Shown piece by piece: positions 22,101 through 31,632 of a stretch of DNA of 64,000 nt. Position numbers and translations under genes: made by a program. Within the stretch, counting starts at the first letter, position 1, and each line of letters begins with the position of its first letter. Below the pieces are notes generated by a model. The model had not been told where the DNA came from, did no database searches, and saw nothing but the letters and a program-made list of their open reading frames with translations. Source of the DNA: Primulina eburnea (Eukaryota > Streptophyta > Magnoliopsida > Lamiales > Gesneriaceae); assembly GCF_022965805.1 (NCBI RefSeq), contig NC_133103.1, positions 26,003,462 to 26,067,461 on the forward strand, given 5' to 3'.

Positions 22101-24150
22101 TGTTAGAGTAGGTGCACGTCGAGCCAAGTGTTGGCCGAGTGTTCACAATGAAACTCTATGTATAAGCAATCTTTATTTTAATAATATTTGAAATTATTAT
22201 TTTGGCACATCTTTATCTGTATACCCATGCTAGTTGCATAAATAAAGCCCTTGAATATTCAAATAGTAGAAAGAATATGAGATGCTCATATGATGAGTAT
22301 CATGAAACTCATATTTGGAATATTGTATATTCTAAACAGTTCCTAGTCGATTCAGCCGCCGCTAAAAAGGATATAGGCCGCTCGAGTTTGAGACTAGTAT
22401 CTGCGATGTGAGTACCATGTTTCATTGGTAGGGGACATTGTGATGTCCGAGCATGCAGATAGGTGCTCCTCGTAGAGGGCACTGAACAACCCTCCATAAA
22501 GGACTTTCCAAGTGGTTCTCACTTATCGAGTGGAAACGTCCTAATTTATGGTTGTACACCATTAGTCCTTATGACCCGGGACAAAATTGAGACTCTATGT
22601 GCTAGCATTACACTTTGAATTGTTTACCGACTCTCAAGGGGTCATCAGGTGGCAAGGTTGGGTGTTTTGTCGAAACATATAGGAGTCGATGCATTGTAGT
22701 CGGGGATTCACCGCTTACCTTCGGGTATGGATATCCTATGCGTATGTAGTATGAAATCTCTGATCAGAGTATGGTGGTAATTATAAAAGGGGTTTCATAG
22801 ATTACACCATCGATGCAACTACGACATGACACATAGTATCGATTCATTGACAACTCTCGATAAACCAATGGTTGTCGAATCGATCGGGATATATGAGTTG
22901 AAGGGACCGTACTGTACGCTAACCATAATTGAATGGTTCTTGCAGGCACTATCATTTGATACCTAGGGAATCATGTAAGGGATGCTGCTAGGCGTTTAAC
23001 ATGATTGGTTGGGTACTATCAGACTTGAGTTCTGACGTTCTTGTTATCAAGGAGTTGATAAGTAAGAATGGAGCAATTGGGATATGCTCATATAAGGACA
23101 TGTTTAGTCCGAATCACATGGAGATGTGAACCCACGGCTAGTTGTATCAATGAACCATTGAGGGCCACACAAGTGCTAGCTTTCTAGATCTCGTTGAGAA
23201 GTAAAATAGTTCAATGTGTTGAACGGCTTATAAATGAGTTTACAAGCATAAGGAAAAATAGAAGTATGACTTCTATAAGGGGAATGTAACTTTTAATTTG
23301 AGGAAGTGTTCCTAAATTAAAAGTTGGCCAAATAAATAATGTATTTGAAAATTGTGATTTTCATAAACATTATTATGGACTAAATTAAATTAATTCAATT
23401 GTTGAATTAATTAAACACTAGTGGGCCTAGTAGAGTCCAAATAATTAAATTAATTCAAGTGTTGAATTAATTAAATAATATTGGGTCTTAGAGTCCAATA
23501 AGAAATAATTATTCAACTGGTGGGCTTGAGTAAAATCAAGTAAACTTTAAATGGTCTCAAATGTGTTTGAGATATTTAAATAAAAGTCCATGGGCTTTGT
23601 AATTGTTACAAACCAAAATAGAAGAGCATGCAAGGGAGGTGAAGGGTTGGGAGACTACTTTTTCAATCTCCAAGGATTGGCATGCAACTTTTTGCCCTTA
23701 ACTTTTTGTTCAACCAAGAAAAAGCCATCCTTCACTCCTCTCACACCATGTTGGACGAAATTTCCCTCATTATTCTCTCAAAATTTTTGTTCTTCAATTT
23801 TTTAGGAAACAATACACTTCTCAAAGAAAAATGCTCTAATTTTTCTAGTGCAAAATTAGAGTGGTTCTAGCTAGTTGGTGGTGGGCCTAATTTGAAGGAA
23901 GGATTCAAAAACAAGGAAAGCTTGTAGAAGGTCTTGCCATTGAAGAGCTTAGTTGTTTGACAACTAAGTTGGAGCCAACATCAATCTATTAAAGATTGAT
24001 AGGTAAAATTTTAAACACCCTATGAATGTCATAGTTTGTGTTTTTTGTATCTGCTACACATCTAGTATCAGGTGTTCGAATTTTCATCTTGAAAAACAAA
24101 TTATGAAAATTCCGTTGCGCATTTGAACACCATAAAATCGATCCCTTTCA
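22101..24150. mobile_element. Solo LTR, probably Ty1/copia (2,050 bp)
   Basis: Starts TGTTAGAGTAGG and ends CCCTTTCA, flanked by the perfect 5-bp duplication CCCAT (22096-22100 and 24151-24155). The uninterrupted target is visible at about 7830. There is no internal region, so it is a solo LTR from LTR-LTR recombination. The copia assignment rests on the LTR start and length and is an inference. No coding capacity is evident. An approximately 70-bp near-duplicate carrying AATTAATTCAA and TTGAATTAATT arms lies at about 23385-23490. Confidence 0.88.
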
Positions 24151-24155
24151 CCCAT

Positions 24156-24971
24156 TCGGTAAAATTAATACAGGATATTTAATTATGTTATTTAATTATA
24201 TTACTTAAAAAAATATAAAATATTCATTTTTAAGATTTATGCGATATTGCTTGTGGTCACTTCATTATCATGGGATTATTACTTCACCTGGTGCTCACTT
24301 ACCGATTCGGTTCAGTTCATTTATTGGTACGGATATCAAGTTCAAGGACTGTGATGATCTCTACCGCCCAGTATACTGTGGTTTAGTCTGATCAGGCGAT
24401 CCAGTTCAGCTCACTTCAGGGGCCACTAGCGTAGATCATAATCTCAACAGAAAATTTATGACATGTTATTTTATGACAAGGCTCGATTGACCAAACATTT
24501 CACGTATGATTTTCAGCTCAGTTATGCACGTATTATAATTACTCATGACATGATATTCACACGTTATGCCAGTCTCATGATATTTAATGTTTTTCGTTGC
24601 ATGAAATTTTATTATTATTACTCGTTATTTACGATATATGCATGCTGAGTCTTTAGAATCACTAGACTTGATTGTTGTAGGTACTGATGAGGTCGGGATC
24701 GAGGGCGGGGACCAGTGAGCCATCTTGGGTCGGCAGTCGAGGACCTCATTTTCAGCATTCACCATTTTTTTATGCTCAAACATTTTATCTTTTGTTGGAT
24801 TATTTTTAAATTGTTATTTTGCAAACAATAATTACTTCCGCTGCTATTTCGAATATTTTAAACATTGAATCTTTTCATCAATTTACTTATTTAAAGAGGC
24901 ATTTTAATTAGTTAAAGAGAACATTTTAAATTTTTCCGTAAATTTTCAAGTACGAATTTCTGGCCATTATA
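24156..24971 (+). repeat. Element D 5' LTR, segment 3
   Basis: Continues the LTR after the solo LTR (CGGTAAAATTAATACAGG) and ends GGCCATTATA just before the primer site. It aligns with 7840-8657. No palindrome array is seen in any D LTR segment. Confidence 0.85.
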
Positions 24972-24973
24972 GC

Positions 24974-24986
24974 TGGTATCAGAGCC
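24974..24986 (+). other. Element D primer-binding site
   Basis: TGGTATCAGAGCC, tRNA-iMet type, two bases after the LTR edge. Confidence 0.92.
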
Positions 24987-25217
24987 TATGTTCTTCTAAA
25001 AGGTTGTACTAATACTGATCTCAAGAAGCTTACGAAGTCACGTCTTCGTTCTGTAAGTTTTATGTTTACGCATTTTATTTAAAGCATGAATTATTTTAAT
25101 TGCTTGTTCTCATGAAATATTTTTACATTCAGATTCTAATTGTTCAGTATTTATTTAAATTTAAATAAATTATGGAATTATGCATGTTGGTTACGTATGG
25201 GTTAAGTATGGAACAAT

Positions 25218-26250
25218 ATGCCTTCTAGACGCATTCTCGAATGCACTAGAGATGATGGCCTCGCCCAGAGGACAGGGAGGATCTGAGGCAGGAGAGGGAT
25301 TTACCTCCACACCCTCCACCTGAAATGAATGCCCGGATGACTCAGTTCTTCGCACAGTTTGTGGGGAACAATGCTGTGGCAGCCAGGCCGACAGGGCCCG
25401 AGGCTACTTATGAGCGCTTCATGAAAATGAGGCAGAAGGAGTTTTCAAGGACGACAGATCCCATGATTGCCGAGGGCTGGATTAAGTCCCTCAAGGTTAT
25501 CTTTGAGTTTATGGAGCTTGGGGATGCGGAAAGAGTTTGTTGTGCCACCTACCTATTCAGAAGAGATGCCCTCTTATGGTGGGAAGGAGCATCAGTAGCC
25601 CTGAACTTGGCTACGCTGAGCTGGACGCGCTTCACGGAGGTATTTTACTCCAAATATTTTACTGAAAAGGTGCGTGCCAGGTTGACCAGAGAGTTCATGA
25701 CCCTGAGGCAGGGAGACTCTACGGTTACAGAGTTCATCCGTAAGTTTCAGAGGGGTTGTCATTTTGTGCCCCTGATCGCGAATGATGCTGGAGCAAATTT
25801 GAGACACTTTCTGGATGGTTTGCGGCCGATCTTGCGTCGTGATGTTAGGGTGGCTGGCCCTACTACTTTTGAAGTCGCGGATTCCAGAGCTCTTGCTGCA
25901 GAGCAAGATCAGATTGACATTGAGAGGAATCGCCTGGGTAAGCGACCAGTCCCAGTACCACACCGCCCTCCTCCTCCTCAGCAGCAGCATCAGAATAAGA
26001 GGCCTTTTCACGGCCCGCCTAGAAACAGAGCTCAGCAGCAGTAGCGGGGACGCCAAGCCCTGAAGATTTTTGAGCATCCGGTATGCACGCCGCCATGCTG
26101 GAGCGTGTATGTATGGCTCAGGAAAGTGTTACAAGTGTGGTAGTCAAGACCACTTGCTGCCGAAGTGCCCTCAGAGGAATTTGCCTACCCAAGGCAGAGT
26201 TTTGGCTCTCCATACTATGGAGACGAACCCGGAGACCATGCTTATGACAA
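25218..26250 (+). pseudogene. gag: Element D gag with zinc knuckle
   Basis: A probable original start at 25218 (MPSRR) is soon frameshifted. The main open part is 25325-26044 with the gag core (YERFMKMRQKEFSRTTDPMI, ALLWWEGASV, FYSKYFTEKVRARLTREFM, FRHFLDGL-like LRHFLDGLRP), ending in a proline/glutamine-rich stretch and a TAG at 26042-26044. A second frame (26070-26267) holds the CCHC knuckle CYKCGSQDHLLPKC and the linker toward protease. At 26251 an intron-like segment begins. Confidence 0.88.
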
Positions 26251-26418
26251 GTATCTTAAAGCTTTAAGTTAATATTCGAAACTCAATGTTTTTGGAATTT
26301 AATGTTTTGGGTTAAGATTTTGAACTTAGAATTGATGATAGGATTGCATGCTCTAATCAGTATTATTTTCGTGAATTTAGTTTAGAAGAACTCTGGCCTT
26401 TGCATATCTATAGGTTAG

Positions 26419-27916
26419 TGATCGAGCAAAACTTGCACTGTTGAATCCTCAATAAAAATATAATTTTATATGCTCAAAAATTAATCGCAAGTGCACGATG
26501 TCAAGTAATAGTATAATGTACCGGAGTACGAGAATCGTTCCACTGAAGACTGTATTTAACAATTATTATTTCTAGTTATTAGAACTTTAGCAACGAAAAG
26601 TGATTGGGTGTTTTATTAATACTAAAAACAAATAAACCTGCAAACAAAAATTATTAAAAATCAAGTAATGAAATATAATTTCTAAAATGGTTGAGTTAGA
26701 TTCAATAAGAAATGAATTTGTTGGGAATATCGGTTCACGTACCCCTCGTTAATTAATTAATTTATTCGATAATGATCATATGCTTCCGACAGGATTTCCT
26801 ATTCAATTGAACACAATCTCTCGAGCTATGCCAAACTAATCTTACTCAATGAAGTAATTAAATGTCTTTAATTATTTATCAAGTGTGAATCGCATTTCGA
26901 TCTATGAAATCCCCTAGTTTTCGACCCTTAGGACTATGACTATCGGCGCGTATCCAATTTCATATATCTATGCAAATAGTAGATCCACGGATTATACTAT
27001 TCGTTCCTATCACAAGTTATTCTCTCGAACTCACTCGCAATATAAAAACGTTGTTACAGTTAGCTATGCTCTAACAAAACGATAAAACAATAGTATAATC
27101 AAGAACAAATCAGAAATCGAGATGTAAATTAATTATATCAAAGTTTGGGGTAGGAACCCCTTAAATCCCAACAAATATTAAAAGTTAGCTACTATAATTC
27201 ATATTGAAAATAAACACGACAATGTTTAAAAGATGAAAACTGAATTAGAAATACGAGAATTGACGAAAAACGCGAAGAATGATGCCCGAAAATCCTCAAA
27301 TCTTCAATCCAAGCGCAAAAGTCTCTTCAAAGCTTCTAGCGGCTCTGAAATCCGTCTGAATGATATAAAATCGTCCTTCCAACCCCTACCATATCATCCA
27401 CCTTCAGAAAATAAGGAAAGGAATCGTTCACAAATCTTTCCAAAATTAAACGGCGCTCGGGCGGTAGAATATTACCGCTCGAGCGCCACATCTTCGGTAA
27501 ATCTGCTTGGAGGATGCGGCCTCTCGTGCTCGGGCGGTAGGGAATTACCGCTCGAGCGCCACATCGTCTGTACTTTTCTCTTCTTGGATCCCTGCTCGCG
27601 CCCGAGCGGTAGAAAACAACCGTTCCAGCGCCGACCTCTCTGGATTTCTCCTTGGCCTTGCACCTCTCGCGCTCGGGCGGTACAATTTCCTGCCCGAGCG
27701 CCGCCTCTTCTGCACATTGTCTTCTTGGCTTGGCACTTGGCTCCGATTTTAGTTTTTCCGGTCATTTTTCCTGCAAATTCATCACACCCAAGTGAGACAC
27801 GATCACATGCAAATGTTTACTCTAAAATGAACAAAATGTGAATGAAATATACGCATGCACCGTGCAAACACACACACACACTAATGCAATAAAACACGTA
27901 AAAATCACACCCATCA
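26419..27916 (-). mobile_element. Solo LTR, probably Tat/Ogre-type gypsy (1,498 bp)
   Basis: Flanked by the perfect duplication GTTAG (26414-26418, 27917-27921). The ends are TGATCG...CCATCA in plus orientation, i.e. TGATGG...CGATCA on minus. The orientation is inferred from a TATA-like box (CGATTTTATATCA on minus, 27361-27373) downstream of a palindrome array (27449-27706). There is no internal region. Confidence 0.82.
27449..27706 (-). promoter_or_regulatory. Palindrome array in Tat-like solo LTR
   Basis: Four hairpin units of the form GCTCGGGCGGTA ... TACCGCTCGAGCGC, with loops of 3-8 bases, spaced about 60 bp apart. The same hairpin recurs in element J at 62471-62652. In the minus orientation it lies upstream of the TATA-like box. 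Confidence 0.7.
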
Positions 27917-27964
27917 GTTAGTTCTTGTGATTTTTGGGTTCAGCTTGATGTTCCAACCTTTCAG

Positions 27965-28979
27965 GGAGAATTTTTATATCTAGTTCCGCTACGAAAGCCT
28001 TGATTCAGGGGCTACACAATCATTTATTACGGAGGTCTTTGCTAATTTCCTCAAGGTCAAGACCGTTGGGCTAGATGTAGCCTATTCAGTAGTATTGTCT
28101 TTTGGTGAGGAGATGGCAGCTACCAATGTGGTGCGAGACATAGATCTTGAGCTCCATGGGAACCTCGTTTATGTTGATCTGATCGTGTTGCCGATGCTAG
28201 AGTTTGACATCATACTGGGGATGGACTGGCTATTACAGAACAGAGTGTTGATAGACTTCCAGCGAAGATCTGTTCTAGTCCGACCGCCTGGGATGGAGCA
28301 GTTCTTATTCGAGCCAGACAGGTACTTTCCTTTACCGTGCATTATACCTTATGTCCAGGCTAGGAATCTCAAGCATAGAGGGTGTCGGGCGTTTTTGGAA
28401 ACTTTTATATATGTCCCCGAGGCACCCAGTCAGTCACCCGCAGATGTTCCTATTGTTAGAGATTTTCTAGACTTTTTTCCTGAGGACGTCTCCGGTATGC
28501 CACCCGAGAGAGAGGTGGAGTTTTCCATTGAGCTTATGCTAGGTACGGTTCCGATCTCAAAAGCACCGTACCGACTAGCACCGACAGAGATGGCAGAACT
28601 TAGGAAGCAGATTCAGGAACTTCTCGACAAGGAGTTCATTCGCCGGAGTTTTTCACCATGGGGCGCGCCAGTCTTGTTTGTGAAGAAGAACGATGGTTCT
28701 ATGAGGCTTTGCATTTATTACCGGGAGTTGAACAGGTTTACAGAGAAGAACAAGTACCCACTTCCGCGGATTGAGAATCTATTTGATCAGTTTCATGGAG
28801 CTTCGGTATTCTCCAAGATAGATCTGCGTTCCGGTTATCACCAGTTGAGGGTGAAAGAGACTGATGTTTCCAAGACAGGTTTCAGGACTCGTTATGGCCA
28901 CTACAAGTTCATTGTGATGCCGTTCGGTCTGACGAATGCACCAGCGATCTTCATGGATCTCATGAATCGCGTATTTTAG
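27965..28979 (+). pseudogene. pol: Element D protease and reverse transcriptase (N part)
   Basis: The protease motif D-S-G-A is at 28002-28013, preceded by a frame break that fits loss of one GATT of a tandem GATTGATT. The D-MDWLLQN segment follows ([15 protein letters not shown]). RT has [32 protein letters not shown] and [15 protein letters not shown]. It ends at TAG 28977-28979 just before the YLDQF segment, where relatives have CAG or AAG. R-to-Y and other changes in conserved blocks (CIYYREL for CIDYREL) show further decay. Confidence 0.9.
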
Positions 28980-29771
28980 CCGTATCTTGATCAGTTTGTG
29001 ATAGTGTTCATAGACGACATTCTCGTCTACTCAAAGAATCAGGAGGATCATGGCAGACATCTGACCACAGTTTTGCAGACCTTGCAGAAGCATAAGTTAT
29101 TCGCGAAGTTCAGTAAATGCGAATTCTTGTTAGAGAAAGTGGCGTTCTTGGGCCACATCGTTTCTAGCAGTGGCATTGAGGTAGATCCAGCGAAAGTTGA
29201 ACCACTCAGATATTGGGTTGTGCCGCAGAATGCATCAGAAATCCGTAGTTTCCTTGGCCTAGCAGGATATTATCGGAAGTTTATTCAAGGATTTTCCTCC
29301 ATCGCCGTTCCACTCACCTCATTGACAAAGAAGAATGTTAAATTTGTGTAGAGCGAGGCGTGTCAGAAGAGCTTCGATACTTTGAAGCAAGCTCTTATCT
29401 CAGCGCCAGTTTTGGCCTTGCCGTCAGGGCCAAAAGATTTTGTTCTGTATACCGATGCTTCGAAGCTCGGTTTAGTTGCAGTATTGATTCAACATGGGAA
29501 GGTGATAGCATATGCTTCTCGTCAGTTGAAGACCCATGAGAAGAATTACCCGACCCACGATCTGGAGTTGGCAGCCGTAGTTTTTTCCTTGAAGATTAGG
29601 AGGCATTATTTGTACGTAGAGAAGTGCCAGATCTTCACCGACCATAAGAGCATCAAGTATTTCTTTACGCAGAAGGAACTGAATATGCGTAAGAGGCGTT
29701 GGTTGGAGCTTGTGAAGGATTATGACTGTGACATTAGCTACCACCTGGGTAAAGCTAATGTACTAATGTAG
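28980..29771 (+). pseudogene. pol: Element D RT catalytic end and RNase H
   Basis: [10 protein letters not shown] (RT catalytic box) begins after the previous stop. TAG at 29349-29351 replaces the tryptophan of the usual F-x-W-S-E motif. RNase H follows ([49 protein letters not shown]). The frame ends at 29771 because of an 8-bp tandem duplication CTAATGTA in the segment before VADALSRK. Confidence 0.9.
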
Positions 29772-31347
29772 TTGCAGATGCTCTGAGCAGAAAAGTCGCA
29801 GTGATGGCTCATCTAGCGATTTCGAGGTCTCTTCAGTCTGAGATGCAGAGGTTTCATATAGAGACTTATCCTCGAGGTAGATTTCCCTGTCTATCTACCT
29901 GGACGATTCAGTCTTCCCTTCTAGACCGTATTCGCAGTGGTCAGTCAGCAGATGAGTAGTTGGAAAAGTGGAAGCAGAGGGATGAGGCCAAGGGCAGCGT
30001 CTTGTATTCAGTTAGTGACGGCATTGTGAGATACCGAGACAGGATGTGGGTTCCTAGCAGTGATTCTCTCCGAGCAGATATTCTAACAGAGGCCCACATG
30101 TCACCGTACTCTATTCATCCAGGGAGTATGAAGATGTACAGAGATCTGCAGTTGTTGTATTGGTGGCCCGGAATGAAGAAGGACATCAGAAGATTTGTAT
30201 CCGAGTGTCTGACTTGTCAGCTTGTGAAAGCGGAGCATCAGAGACCAGCAAATCTGCTCAAGCCTCTTCCTATTCCCGAGTGTAAATGGGAGAATGTTAC
30301 CATGGACTTCGTGACTGGGTTGCCGAAGTCAGTCAGAGGATGGAATGCTATCTGGGTGATTGTTGATCGTCTCACCAAATCAGAGCACTTCTTACCCATT
30401 AAGACGACTTTCACCATGATTCAGTATGCAGAGTTGTATATCCGGGAGATAGTGCGACTTCATGGTATCCCAGTTTCTATCGTATCTGACAGAGACCCTA
30501 GATTCACTTCCACATTCTGGAAGAGTTTGCATTCAGCAGTGGGTACGAAGTTGTTGTTTAGCACAGTTTTCCACCCTCAGACAGATGGGCAGTCAGAGCG
30601 AGTTATTCAGATTTTGGAGGATCTTCTCCGTGCGTGTGTTATTGATTTCTCAGGGAGTTGGGAGTCGAACTTGACATTATTGGAGTTCACCTATAACAAC
30701 ACTTTCCAGTCGTCTATAGGTATGGCTCCGTATGAAGCACTGCATGGCCGCAAGTGCATATCTCCTGTTCATTGAAATGAAGTAGGGGAGAGATTAGAAT
30801 TGGGTCCAGAGGTTATTCAGCAGGCTGCCGAGGTAGTAGTCAAGATCCGTGATAGGATGAGGTCTGCTCAGAGTCGACAGAAGAGTTATGCGGATCAGAG
30901 GAGGAGAGATCTAGAGTTTGACGTCGGCGACCATGTCTTTGTGAAGATAGCACCTATGAAAGGTGTCATGCGATTTAGGAAGAAAGGGAAGCTCAGTCCG
31001 AGATTCATTGGACCATTTGAGATCCTCGACAGAGTTGGGACGTTAGCTTATCGTTTTGCTCTTCCGCAAAATCTGGCCGGAGTACACATTGTGTTCCACG
31101 TCTCTATGCTGAGGAAGTATATGGCAAATCCTTCGCATGTCCTAAACTTTGAGCCATTGCAGCTTACCCCGAACCTGTCTTATGAAGAAAGACAATGCAG
31201 ATCTTAGACAGACAGGAGAAGAAACTTCGGAACAAGCTGGTTAAGCGAGTGAAAGTCAAATGGCCTTACCATTCAGAGGAGGAAGCTTCATGGGAGTCTG
31301 AGCAAAAGATGAGGAGTCGTTGCCCCGAGCTATTCGGTAAGTTTTAA
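29772..31347 (+). pseudogene. pol: Element D integrase and chromodomain-like tail
   Basis: The zinc-binding part and core lie in 29960-30775 ([63 protein letters not shown]), preceded by a TAG at 29957-29959 (CAG in relatives). TGA at 30773-30775 replaces the tryptophan of H-W-N-E. The GPY/F segment is in 30800-31207 ([16 protein letters not shown]). A frame slip near 31195 then leads into the tail ending CPELFGKF, stop TAA 31345-31347. Confidence 0.9.
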
Positions 31348-31383
31348 TTTCGAGGACGAAATTTCTTTTAAAGGGGGGAGGGT
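31346..31383 (+). other. Element D pre-PPT hairpin and polypurine tract
   Basis: AATTTCG-AGGA-CGAAATT (31346-31363), whose first bases overlap the pol stop codon, then AAAGGGGGGAGGG before the LTR edge TGTAGAACCC. Confidence 0.85.
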
Positions 31384-31632
31384 TGTAGAACCCGTAAATC
31401 AGATTACGTATAAGTCATGCATAATTTCTAGCATTTAAAATTAAAATGATTTTTATTGCATGAGTATTTAAATTCTTTTCTTTAAATTTAATTATTTTAT
31501 GCAGTAGTTTAATTGTTACCATTTTAGTTAAATAAGTGAGGCCGGACTGGAGTTGGGGTATTGAGATAAAATTTAATATTAAGAAAACATTCCTAGAATT
31601 TATTTAAGATAAATAATAAGTTAATTTAATTC
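31384..31632 (+). repeat. Element D 3' LTR, truncated
   Basis: Only about 249 bp from TGTAGAACCC onward remain before the sequence switches to the protease/RT linker of element E. No genes are present. Confidence 0.8.

Larger units (their letters stand above)
26251..27964 (+). other. Intron-like GT...AG segment between gag and protease of element D
   Basis: Begins GTATCTTAAAG and ends with a pyrimidine-rich stretch CCAACCTTTCAG. Removing the nested solo LTR and one duplication copy leaves 211 bp of noncoding, T-rich sequence. Exact removal from GT to AG keeps the reading frame and restores the spacing from the QGR motif after the zinc knuckle to the protease active site: 35 residues, the same as in element A, which has no such segment. 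A spliced intron is therefore plausible. An ordinary insertion is the alternative. Confidence 0.55.
12402..31632 (+). mobile_element. Element D: old chromovirus with nested insertions
   Basis: Composite element: 5' LTR (interrupted by C and a copia-like solo LTR), primer site at 24974, gag (25218-26250), an intron-like gap hosting a Tat-like solo LTR, PR-RT-RH-IN-tail (27965-31347), hairpin and polypurine tract, then a truncated 3' LTR (31384-31632). Many stops and frameshifts are present. The left limit is uncertain because the first bases of the 3' LTR (TGTAGAACCC) are not found in the visible 5' LTR. Confidence 0.82.

Noticed and set aside
27233..27841. 202-codon plus ORF
   Set aside because: Lies inside the Tat-like solo LTR and crosses the hairpin array. 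Arg/Ser-rich with no domain.
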